From DATBHW01 sp035307385 (GTDB taxonomy: Bacteria > Chloroflexota > Ktedonobacteria > Ktedonobacterales > DATBGS01), in the NCBI GenBank assembly GCA_035307385.1, contig DATGID010000106.1, forward strand, positions 1-64,000: a stretch of DNA of 64,000 bases, given 5' to 3'. Position 1 is the first letter of the stretch. The number at the start of each line of letters is the position of its first letter. This document shows, one piece after another, positions 52,488 through 64,000 of the stretch. The notes beneath the pieces were generated by a model. The model was not told the DNA's origin. It made no database searches and saw nothing but the letters and a program-made list of their open reading frames with translations. The position numbers were made by a program, and so were the translations under genes.

Positions 52488-52522
52488 CGCGCTCCTTGAA
52501 GCCTTAAGCCATACAAAAAGAC

Positions 52523-53119
52523 TCAGCCCAATCCCTTCATCAGCAGGTGCGCGATGGTTGGCATCAGCGCTGCCAGACGCTGGTCGCTGTAGCCCAGTGC
52601 TCGCGCACCCAACACAAACGATTCGCTGGCCGAAAACAGCCACAGCGCGTACGCCTCCAGGCTGGCTGGTTCCATCTTGCGATACGGCGGCTGCTTTGCC
52701 AGCGCCGTCCCCAGCAGAGCGAGATATTCATGCAACAGCTTCATTGCTTCAGCCTGAAACGCCCGGTTGACGCCATACAGGGCGCTCATATACACATGAA
52801 ACCCATCGGGGTCTTCCATGACCCTGCGCACAATTGCCGAGACGAGCGCCTCTAGCTGATGCTGAAGGTTCCCGCTGCTGCCCAGGGCCGCGCGCACAGC
52901 GGCAGATTGCCGCTGCGAAATAGCGCGCAGCAGAGCAAGAAAAAGCTCCTGCTTGCTGTGGAAGTACAGATAAATGGTCCCCTTCCCCAGACCTGCCCGC
53001 TCGGCAATTGTATTGATATTCGCCTGCTCAAAGCCAAGCTGCGCAAACTCGCTCGCTGCCACTTGCAGTAAACGGTCATAGGTTGCCTGGCGGGTCTCCG
53101 GGTCGGTGCTGCGCGGCAT
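52523..53119 (-). CDS. TetR-family regulator
   Basis: A 198-residue regulator with a classical HTH (ASEFAQLGFEQANINTIAE, LGKGTIYLYFHSKQELF). The C-terminal domain is of the common TetR_C type without a recognised ligand. Three ATGs in a row follow AGGAGG; the third (53119) has the best spacing. No obvious target gene is in the same operon: the HTH gene downstream has its own promoter. Confidence 0.92.
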   Translation of the reverse strand: MPRSTDPETRQATYDRLLQVAASEFAQLGFEQANINTIAERAGLGKGTIYLYFHSKQELFLALLRAISQRQSAAVRAALGSSGNLQHQLEALVSAIVRRVMEDPDGFHVYMSALYGVNRAFQAEAMKLLHEYLALLGTALAKQPPYRKMEPASLEAYALWLFSASESFVLGARALGYSDQRLAALMPTIAHLLMKGLG

Positions 53120-53376
53120 CATCATCCTCCTGGCTTCTCACCACGTGTTGCCCCCACAGAAACAAGGTGTACTGAGACGCTGAACCATAACAGAGAGAAA
53201 CCTGCAAGGCAGTGTATCACAGTCGATGCCAATATAACTATATCTTGCAATTTCGGGAGCAGCGAAAGAGGCAGAGCGCTTGTTCAAAATCGGTTGAATA
53301 ACTGCGCCGCGCGCTTGCGTCTGGAGCAATCAGAGGGACAAACACGACAAAATGTGCCAAACTTTCAAGAAGAGTC

Positions 53377-53405
53377 TTGACAAGAAGGCAAATTCCAGGT
53401 ACAAC
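53377..53405 (+). promoter_or_regulatory. Promoter of gltB
   Basis: TTGACA (53377-53382), a 17-bp spacer and TACAAC (53400-53405). The leader would be about 205 nt. Upstream, 53120-53376 shows nothing I can name. Confidence 0.75.
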
Positions 53406-53485
53406 ATGTTTCAATAGCGCACCAACGACCCCATGATCGCAGAGGCGATGCCGCCCGCAGCATCCCAGGTGCGCCACAGGCGTTG

Positions 53486-53535
53486 CAGCCTCCTACGCTG
53501 GATAATATCTGCCAGCGTAGGAGGCTGTTTGTGTT
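53486..53535 (+). terminator. Terminator-like hairpin in the gltB leader (possible attenuator)
   Basis: A perfect 16-bp stem (53486-53501 with 53512-53527) and a 10-nt loop is followed by TTTGTGTTT. No plus-strand gene ends upstream, so within the gltB leader it looks like a conditional terminator rather than the end of another transcript. Confidence 0.6.
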
Positions 53536-53618
53536 TCCAGCGCCGGAACAGGACGCCGCTCCAAAATATCTGTGCCGACATTCGCCACTAGAAGCTGCTA
53601 TTTACTAGGGAGGTTTGA

Positions 53619-58382
<4,764 letters not shown>

Positions 58383-58394
58383 TCGCACTGCATG

Positions 58395-58440
58395 CCCGAT
58401 ATGGTCATTTTGTGCAAAATGACCATATCGGGTCTTTTTT
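58395..58440 (+). terminator. Intrinsic terminator of gltB
   Basis: A perfect 17-bp stem (58395-58411 with 58416-58432), a 4-nt loop and TCTTTTTT. Confidence 0.95.
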
Positions 58441-58526
58441 ACGGCTGTTGACCTGGCATTTTTCTGTACTCGCGCCAACGCGATAAGCCTCCGCCTGGGG
58501 GGAAATGCGCTTGAGGCAGCATTACT

Positions 58527-58541
58527 TGTGCATACTGCACA
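58527..58541. promoter_or_regulatory. Operator copy 1: TGTGCA-TAC-TGCACA
   Basis: A perfect 15-bp dyad. An identical copy starts 85 bp downstream. On the minus strand a consensus-like promoter (TTGACA-17-TACTCT) ends beside it, but I see no minus-strand gene for it to serve. The surrounding 58441-58740 region has no gene. Confidence 0.65.
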
Positions 58542-58611
58542 TGTAATAAGAGTATCCGATATGATATAAGCTGTCAATCGTCAAAACACCCAGCATGAGA
58601 AGCACCTTATT

Positions 58612-58626
58612 TGTGCATACTGCACA
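58612..58626. promoter_or_regulatory. Operator copy 2: TGTGCA-TAC-TGCACA
   Basis: The second identical 15-bp dyad lies 115 bp before the kinase start codon and upstream of a weak promoter (TTGACC 58664-58669, TATAGG 58685-58690, spacer only 15 bp). Two sites about eight helical turns apart suit looping by one dimeric regulator. Confidence 0.65.
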
Positions 58627-58740
58627 ACACTTTCGCATCAAGCTGAGGGTTGAAGCATCCTTCTTGACCCGGCAGAGCAGACGTTATAGGATGGAGACAC
58701 GCAAAAGAGAAACTTTCAATATGGGGGATGAGCAGCGCCC

Positions 58741-59721
58741 GTGGCAGAGCTGAAGACGGGAACCAGCATCAATGGGTATCAGGTGGAACACAGCCTGAGC
58801 AGCGGCGGCATGGGCAACATCTACCTGGCGCACGATACAACTGGCAAGCAGGTCATTCTCAAGTTCCCGCATATCGACATCATCGGCGATCCAGCCCTCT
58901 ACGAGCGCTATCGGCGCGAGTTGGAGATTGGGCATACGCTGCGCCATCCGTTTATCCAGCACCTGCTAGACGCCGGAGAATACGATGGTCGCCCCTATAT
59001 GGTCATGGAATATGTGGAAGGGGAGACGCTGCGCGCCTATCTGGGCAGCCACGCGCCGCTGCCGGTTGACGAAGCGGTGCATCTGCTAGATGAACTGTGC
59101 CAGGGCGTCGCCTACTGCCATGAAAAGGGTGTCTTCCACCGCGACCTGAAGCCGGAAAATATCCTGATTACCCCTGCGGGGAATGTGACCATCATCGATT
59201 TCGGCATCGCGCTGCTGCGTGGCGCGCGGCGCATTACCTGGGCTGGCCTGAGCAGCACCGTGGGCACCCCCGACTACATGGCCCCCGAGCAGGTGCAAGG
59301 CAAACGCGGCGACGCGCGCACCGACATCTATTCGCTGGGCGCTATCGGCTATGAGATGCTTTCCGGCCAGCCACCCTTCGGCGGCGATAATCCGCTGGCG
59401 GTCATGGGCCAGCACCTCTATGGCACCATCCAGCCGCTTCCTGAACTGAACGCCAACGTGCCGCCGCTGCTGGACCGCGTGATGCAGAAGGCGCTGCGGC
59501 GGCTGCCCGACGAGCGCTACCAGAGCGTCGAAGAGTTCCAGCAGGCGCTGCTGCACTATCCCGAGGCCGGGCTAGAGGCGCAGGAGACCGTCAGGCCGCC
59601 GCGCTGGGTGGATACGCACGCGCGCCTGTGGCAATCGCTGAAACTCACACTCATCATCCTGGCAATTCTGGGCGGCATCGTCCTGATCGGCGTGCTGGCG
59701 CAGTTTGCTCATGGGCATTGA
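58741..59721 (+). CDS. Membrane-anchored Ser/Thr protein kinase (PknB-type)
   Basis: A 326-residue Hanks-type kinase. Gly-rich loop LSSGGMGNIYLA, catalytic Lys41 (VILKFP), HRDLKPEN with Asp135, DFG at 153-155, activation loop with Thr/Ser residues, and APE at 181-183 are all intact. A juxtamembrane stretch leads to a single C-terminal membrane helix (about 297-320), and almost nothing lies outside the cell, so no PASTA sensor. The start is GTG 58741. It lies between gltB and the phosphatase/glnA operon, which points to nitrogen metabolism. Confidence 0.95.
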   Translation: MAELKTGTSINGYQVEHSLSSGGMGNIYLAHDTTGKQVILKFPHIDIIGDPALYERYRRELEIGHTLRHPFIQHLLDAGEYDGRPYMVMEYVEGETLRAYLGSHAPLPVDEAVHLLDELCQGVAYCHEKGVFHRDLKPENILITPAGNVTIIDFGIALLRGARRITWAGLSSTVGTPDYMAPEQVQGKRGDARTDIYSLGAIGYEMLSGQPPFGGDNPLAVMGQHLYGTIQPLPELNANVPPLLDRVMQKALRRLPDERYQSVEEFQQALLHYPEAGLEAQETVRPPRWVDTHARLWQSLKLTLIILAILGGIVLIGVLAQFAHGH

Positions 59722-59747
59722 CAGGCCTTGCTTCATCTCTCGCTTGT

Positions 59748-59811
59748 CACTGGTAGCGCCGCCTTCCAGGCGGCTAAACGTTTAGCCGCCTGGAAGGCGG
59801 CGCTACCAGTG
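59748..59811. repeat. 64-bp perfect palindrome with nested hairpins
   Basis: 59748-59779 is the exact reverse complement of 59780-59811. Each arm contains its own dyad (GCCGCCT, 3-bp loop, AGGCGGC at 59758-59774 and the mirror copy), so it could fold as one long hairpin or two short ones. It lies between convergent kinase and phosphatase genes and may act as a bidirectional terminator; the nested form also resembles REP/BIME-type repeats. Confidence 0.75.
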
Positions 59812-59849
59812 GTCAGCTTCGCTGGCCCTCCACATTGGGGAGAAGCTCC

Positions 59850-60632
59850 TCACGAAGACCAATAGACGAAGCCCAGCGCCTCGTCTTCATCCGATTCCCA
59901 CAATCCGCCATCGATATTGACACAGCGCCCCTCGTGCAGAATAGTCGGCTCGCGCGCAAACGTGGGGGAATGCCCATGCACCAGGCGCTTGCCACCAAAG
60001 GTTTCCAGCAGCAGATCGACGTTGGCGGCATCGCGCAGTTCGCCGCGACGGCAGAGCAGATCAAAGAGCGCGGCGATGCGGTCAAGATCATCGCTGCGCA
60101 TAATTGCCCCCACTGCCTCGTTGACCTCTTCGATACTGCCGCCAAGCTGGCGATAAGCCATGCTGTCGCTGTGCAGATACAGCGTCTCGCCCACCAGCGC
60201 CATCGTGGGCAGATCGCGCAGCCAGGCCGCTGCCTCCTGGTCGCGTTCCATTGTCTCGAGGTCAAGGAAGCGCCCGCCATTCAGCAGCCAGCGGCTTGCG
60301 ACCTCGCCGTATGCTGTGCGGCGGCGCTCGGCCAGCACCGCGCACATCAGAATATCGTGGTTGCCCAGCAGCGGAATCAGATTGCCGCCCGCGCGGCGTG
60401 CCTGCGCTTGCAACTGGCGCAGCAGCGCCACCACGCCCGCGCCATCTTCGCCGCGATTGAAATAATCGCCAATGCAGACGCCCGTCACCGGGCCAGCGGC
60501 CCAGCGGCTGCGCTCGTCGATGATTCCAGCCTCGCCGAGCAGCGTCAGCAGACGGGGCCGCGCGCCGTGGATGTCGCCAATGGCCCACTGCCGCCTGTGC
60601 TCATTCGTCGCAAACATTCCAGGCATCCTCAT
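59850..60632 (-). CDS. PPP-family metallophosphatase (Ser/Thr phosphatase-like)
   Basis: A 260-residue calcineurin-fold phosphatase. Metal motifs: GDIHG (19-23), GDYFNRG (55-61, where the usual GDxxDRG Asp is Asn59), GNHD (90-93), then VHGHSPT near the C-terminus. It is related to bacterial PrpA/ApaH-like enzymes and could remove phosphate from Ser/Thr. ATG at 60632 begins two bases after the glnA stop. An upstream in-frame ATG at 60698 would overlap glnA by 64 bp. Last gene of the permease-PP2C-glnA operon. Confidence 0.88.
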   Translation of the reverse strand: MRMPGMFATNEHRRQWAIGDIHGARPRLLTLLGEAGIIDERSRWAAGPVTGVCIGDYFNRGEDGAGVVALLRQLQAQARRAGGNLIPLLGNHDILMCAVLAERRRTAYGEVASRWLLNGGRFLDLETMERDQEAAAWLRDLPTMALVGETLYLHSDSMAYRQLGGSIEEVNEAVGAIMRSDDLDRIAALFDLLCRRGELRDAANVDLLLETFGGKRLVHGHSPTFAREPTILHEGRCVNIDGGLWESDEDEALGFVYWSS

Positions 60633-60634
60633 GG

Positions 60635-61999
60635 CTAGGCCGTCTTCCAGCATGTCTGCTGTTCCCAGTCCGTCACCTGCGTTTGATACGTTCGCCACTC
60701 GCGGCGCTTCATCTCCAGAAAGCGCGCGAAGATATATTCCCCAAACGTATCACGCATCAGGCGGCTTTCGCTGAAGGTCGCCAGCGCTTCGCCCAGCGAC
60801 AGCGGCAGCCAGGTCGCGCCCAGCGGCAGGCGTTCGCTCGTTTCAAATGGATAGACCTGCTCCTCCACCGGCTCGGGTGGGTTCGCCTGCTCGTCGATGC
60901 CCGCCAATCCGGCGCGCAGCATCGCCGCCAGCGCCAGATACGGATTGCAGGATGGGTCGCCGCCGCGCAGTTCCACGCGCGCCAGGTCTGGCTGGGCGCG
61001 CGGCGTCACCGGCACGCGAATAAACGCCGAGCGGTTTTCGTGCGCCCAACTGATCGTCGCCGGAGCCTCGTAGCCGCTGGCAAGGCGCTTGTAGGAATTG
61101 ACAAGCGGATTCGTGACAGCGGTAAAGGCGGGCGCGTGCTGAAGCTGTCCGGCAATGAAGTGCCGCGCCAGGTCCGAAACCGTGCGGTGGCTCTGGCCGC
61201 CAAAGAGATTCGCGCCGTCATCCCTGGCCCCCAGCATCTGATGGATGTGCATACCGGAACCGCTCAGGCCGTTGAATGGCTTGGGCATAAACGTGACGCG
61301 CAGCCCATGCTGACGCGCCAGTTGCCGCGCCAGATATTTGAAGATGACGATATGATCGGCGGCGCGCAAGGCGTCGGCGGCGGCCAGATCGATCTCGTGC
61401 TGGCCTGGCGCGACCTCGTGATGGCTCCCCTCGACCTCGATGCCGCTGGCGCGCAGGGCCGCCACCAGTTCGTGGCGCAGTTTCGTTCCCTGATCGACGC
61501 TCACCCCAAAGTAGCCATCCTGATCTTCCGCCAGTGGGTGCAAGCGCCCATCAGCATCGGCCTGGCAGATATAAAACTCGATCTCCGGCGCGGCCTGATA
61601 GGCGTAGCCGCGTTCGGCGGCAGCCGCCAGCGCCCGGCTGAGCACAGCGCGCGGGTCGCCCGGAAAGGGATGGTTATCCATCGTATACAAGGCGCACATC
61701 AGCAGCCCTTGCTGTTCCAGCGCCTCTTCGGAGGAGACGACGGCAAACGTCGCCGCGTCCGGGCGCAGCAGCATATCGCTTTCGTGCAGCCGCACCGCGC
61801 TTTCGATGCTGGAGCCATCGGCCCATTGGCCGCGCTTCAGCACAGCGGGCAATTGCTGCGCCGGGATGCTGACGCCGCGCATCTGCCCGCTAATATCAGT
61901 AAACTGGAGCGAGATCGTGTGAATGCCACGCGCTTCAATGGCGGCCAGCATGCGCTCCACCGCTGCTGACCCTGGCTCGGCATCATGTTGACGATCCAT
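60635..61999 (-). CDS. glnA: Type I glutamine synthetase or close relative
   Basis: A 454-residue GS-I family enzyme that makes glutamine (or a gamma-glutamyl amide) from glutamate, ammonia and ATP. Family blocks: APEIEFYIC, GQHEIDL, FMPKPFNGLSGSGMHIHQ, NSYKRLASGYEAP and ENRSAFIRVP. Length suits the GS-I-alpha class; I do not see the adenylylation-loop Tyr motif (NLYDLP) of E. coli-type GS-I-beta. It could also be a gamma-glutamyl-polyamine synthetase. The start overlaps the PP2C gene by 17 bp. Confidence 0.88.
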   Translation of the reverse strand: MDRQHDAEPGSAAVERMLAAIEARGIHTISLQFTDISGQMRGVSIPAQQLPAVLKRGQWADGSSIESAVRLHESDMLLRPDAATFAVVSSEEALEQQGLLMCALYTMDNHPFPGDPRAVLSRALAAAAERGYAYQAAPEIEFYICQADADGRLHPLAEDQDGYFGVSVDQGTKLRHELVAALRASGIEVEGSHHEVAPGQHEIDLAAADALRAADHIVIFKYLARQLARQHGLRVTFMPKPFNGLSGSGMHIHQMLGARDDGANLFGGQSHRTVSDLARHFIAGQLQHAPAFTAVTNPLVNSYKRLASGYEAPATISWAHENRSAFIRVPVTPRAQPDLARVELRGGDPSCNPYLALAAMLRAGLAGIDEQANPPEPVEEQVYPFETSERLPLGATWLPLSLGEALATFSESRLMRDTFGEYIFARFLEMKRREWRTYQTQVTDWEQQTCWKTA

Positions 62000-62747
62000 G
62001 TGCGTGTTTCTCCTGCTCTAGCATGCCAACAGAAACAACGGCAGCGCTGGCATCGTCGGTGCCTCCGCGAGCCAGCGCCTCGCTGGTCACGAAATCGGCC
62101 AGCGCCTGATCGCTTTCCTCCCTGGTGATGAGCGCCGCAAACTCCGGGGCGCTGATGCTGCCCCAGACGCCATCGCTGCATAGAATAAAGCGGTCCCCGG
62201 ATTGTGGCTCAACCCGCGCCGTATCCACCTGCACCATCGGGTGGTCGCCCAGCACACGATGCAGCCGGTGGCGCGACCCTGTGTGAGCCTGGCCGCTCAG
62301 CCAGGTCCAACGCAGCAGCCCCATTTGGCGCGCCAGAGAATGATCGGTGGTCAACTGCGTCACCTGGCCTGCGCGCACCAGATACACCCGGCAATCGCCA
62401 ACATGCGCGATCAGCGCTTCCCCTGGCGTGCAGACCAGCGCGCTCAGCGTCGTCTTCAAGGCGATAGAACGGTCCAGCGCCTGCTGCCAGAGGGCCAGAT
62501 TCGCACCCTGCACAGCCGCCTTCAACGCGCGACGGGTGAGCGCGCCGCGCTTGCAATCTTCTGCAAGCTGCGCGCTCACCCAGTCACACGCCAGGGCGCT
62601 TGCTTCGGCGCTCGCGTCGTAGCCGCCCAGGCCGTCGGCGATGGTTACGAGCACGCTTCCCCCCACCAGCGAATGCGTTGCGATGCAATCCTGGTTGATC
62701 TGACGAGACGGGCCGGGGATGCTGCTGGTTCCCACCGTCAACTGCAT
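61983..62747 (-). CDS. PP2C-family Ser/Thr phosphatase (PrpC/Stp-like)
   Basis: A 254-residue PPM phosphatase. Metal-binding motifs: NQD (Asp20), DGLGG (Asp38), AHVGDCRVYL, LCSDGVWG and GGTDDASA. All core Asp residues appear present. It is soluble and the natural antagonist of Hanks-type kinases such as the one at 58741. Its ATG overlaps the stop of the permease gene (TAATG), and its end overlaps glnA, so the operon is translationally coupled. Confidence 0.94.
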   Translation of the reverse strand: MQLTVGTSSIPGPSRQINQDCIATHSLVGGSVLVTIADGLGGYDASAEASALACDWVSAQLAEDCKRGALTRRALKAAVQGANLALWQQALDRSIALKTTLSALVCTPGEALIAHVGDCRVYLVRAGQVTQLTTDHSLARQMGLLRWTWLSGQAHTGSRHRLHRVLGDHPMVQVDTARVEPQSGDRFILCSDGVWGSISAPEFAALITREESDQALADFVTSEALARGGTDDASAAVVSVGMLEQEKHAHGSST

Positions 62748-64000
62748 TATGCGCCCTCACCCTGCACGGCCACCGCTTCCTCCGTTTGCAGCAGCGGCGC
62801 GGGCCGCTCTTTGTGGAGAATCGCAACCTTTTGCTGCCTGCTTCTCACGAAGAGCAATGCCACGCCCAGCACCATAAAGACCAGCACTACGCCAATGGCA
62901 ATCTGCCAATCGGTTGCATTCGAGCCGCCGGAAGTAATCGCCAGATAGATCACACCAGCCAGCATGCCAACGTTCAAGAGCAAGCCCAGCGCGGGTATTA
63001 CTTTGTGCTTGATGGGATGATAGTTATCGGCAGTCTCTTTGCGGAAGGCAAAGAGCGCGATCACGCAGGTCATGCCATAGAGCAGGAAGGTGCCGATATT
63101 GCTCACTGCCGTCACCTGGGTCAGCGTATCGACGGGAGCAAAGGGGCCAATGCCGGTGGAAGCGTACACGCCCACCAGCGCCGAAAGCGCCGTCAGCACA
63201 ATGATGCCGGTATGTGGCACAGCATATTTGCCGTGCATCAGGCCAAAGAAGCTGGGGATTTCTTTGTCGCGGCCCATAGCAAAGGTCACGCGCACGCCCG
63301 TATTCAGACAGGCCAGCGTGGTGCCAATGATGGCAATAGCGACAGTAACAGCGATGATAATCGTGAAGGCAAAGCCGAAGCCGCCCAGCCAGTTGCCGAT
63401 GATGTTCGCCATATCACCAATGGGCGCTGAGGAGGATGCGGCTGCGGCCAGGCCAGTGCCACTCGCGTTCTTGTACTGGCTGCCCATAAAGAAGTTGGCC
63501 GCGACATACTCGAAGACGTAACAGAGCAATCCTTGAATGACCAGCGAGAGGATGATGCCCAGCGGAATGTTGCGCTTGGCATTCTTGGTCTCTGCGCCCA
63601 GCGATGTGATGCTCTCGAAGCCCACCAGCAGCAGAATCGCAATCGTCGCCTGGAAGATCACATTGCTGAAGGCATGCGGCCTGACCACATCGATGACGCT
63701 GGAGTAATCGTAAGTGTTGCCGCCATGCGCCAGGCGATAGGCAATTGCCAGGATGCCCAACACCACCAGCGCGACGATCTGAATGACGTTGATGCCGATA
63801 GCCGTTGAAGTCGAGCCGGTGATGCCGCGATAAGCCACGCTCCCAACACCAATCGCCATGACAATTGCTATCAGGTACGCAAACCAGGGCTGCGTGGCAA
63901 AGCCAATGCCAAACAGACCGGCCACGTACTGAATCAAGGTCGAGAAAACACCTACCATCAAGCCAGGATAAATCCAATAATACAGGTGTGAGGTCCAGCC
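62747..64000 (-). CDS. APC-superfamily amino-acid permease (N-terminus outside the window)
   Basis: A partial membrane protein of 417 visible residues with about ten hydrophobic segments. APC features include FQATIAILLLVGFESITSLG followed by GAETKNAKRNIP in the TM6 and loop region, and FAMGRDKEIPSFF. The reading frame stays open to the window edge, with the first membrane segments missing. It likely imports glutamate, glutamine or another amino acid. It is first in the operon seen here, with one-base stop/start overlap to the PP2C gene. Confidence 0.92.
   Translation of the reverse strand, partial: GWTSHLYYWIYPGLMVGVFSTLIQYVAGLFGIGFATQPWFAYLIAIVMAIGVGSVAYRGITGSTSTAIGINVIQIVALVVLGILAIAYRLAHGGNTYDYSSVIDVVRPHAFSNVIFQATIAILLLVGFESITSLGAETKNAKRNIPLGIILSLVIQGLLCYVFEYVAANFFMGSQYKNASGTGLAAAASSSAPIGDMANIIGNWLGGFGFAFTIIIAVTVAIAIIGTTLACLNTGVRVTFAMGRDKEIPSFFGLMHGKYAVPHTGIIVLTALSALVGVYASTGIGPFAPVDTLTQVTAVSNIGTFLLYGMTCVIALFAFRKETADNYHPIKHKVIPALGLLLNVGMLAGVIYLAITSGGSNATDWQIAIGVVLVFMVLGVALLFVRSRQQKVAILHKERPAPLLQTEEAVAVQGEGA

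Noticed and set aside
58541..58560. Minus-strand promoter (TTGACA-17-TACTCT) upstream of the kinase gene
   Set aside because: The match is fair, but no minus-strand gene or RNA can be seen for it to serve before gltB, so it is not listed separately.

Overview
The window looks like a chromosomal segment of a GC-rich Chloroflexota bacterium, most likely of class Ktedonobacteria. This is an inference from gene content and was not tested by any search. Supporting signs are a secretin-less Tad pilus locus (expected of a cell with one membrane), an archaeal-type class I aldolase, GTG/TTG starts with good Shine-Dalgarno sites, and a 23S rRNA gene that starts from its own promoters with no 16S gene upstream. 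I see no transposase, integrase, phage gene or CRISPR array.

Layout. 1-2000: 5' half of a 23S rRNA gene (minus strand) with two tandem promoters. 2000-4900: a membrane protein, a small unknown protein and an SH3-YkuD L,D-transpeptidase. 4900-11400: a Tad/Flp pilus locus on the minus strand, transcribed flp - cpaB - cpaE - cpaF - tadB - tadC. 11800-15750: a two-component pair (HisKA_3 kinase and NarL-type regulator), a class I fructose-bisphosphate aldolase and an MglA-like GTPase. 15750-24600: a flippase-like membrane protein, initiator and CAT-anticodon tRNAs, secreted proteins, a serine hydrolase, a cupin epimerase, a membrane glycosyltransferase and glutamyl-tRNA reductase. 24880-28450: a TetR-MFS efflux operon under a 44-bp palindromic operator, then a nucleotidyltransferase. 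28580-34460: a five-gene chemosensory operon (PATAN/DUF4388, two CheY-like proteins, CheW, hybrid CheA) that resembles Pix/Pil systems but has no receptor gene.

34500-42400: an alpha/beta hydrolase, an alpha/alpha-toroid protein, a TPR protein, a small unknown gene behind a strongly structured leader, a GlcG/HbpS protein, a TetR-monooxygenase pair and a DUF1634-TauE pair. 42500-47520: an ABC-2 exporter (ATPase plus two permeases) divergent from an ABC-ATPase/LytTR fusion whose ATPase site looks dead; three 21-bp-spaced repeats lie between them. 47520-53120: a strikingly C-rich/G-rich intergenic stretch, a histidine kinase, a zinc-ribbon/PsbP-like membrane protein, an FSA-type aldolase, a HTH protein and a TetR regulator.

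53400-64000: a nitrogen-assimilation and protein-phosphorylation block. It holds a glutamate synthase large subunit behind a leader with a terminator-like hairpin, a membrane Ser/Thr kinase preceded by two identical 15-bp operators, and a convergent, tightly overlapping operon of an amino-acid permease, a PP2C phosphatase, glutamine synthetase and a PPP-type phosphatase. The kinase and two unrelated phosphatases packed around GS and GOGAT suggest Ser/Thr phosphorylation control of nitrogen assimilation, and I consider this the best candidate for an undescribed system here. Other strong leads are the ABC-LytTR fusion with its operator array, the receptor-less chemosensory operon, the structured leader at 38.2-38.5 kb, and two perfect palindromes of 60 and 64 bp between convergent genes.
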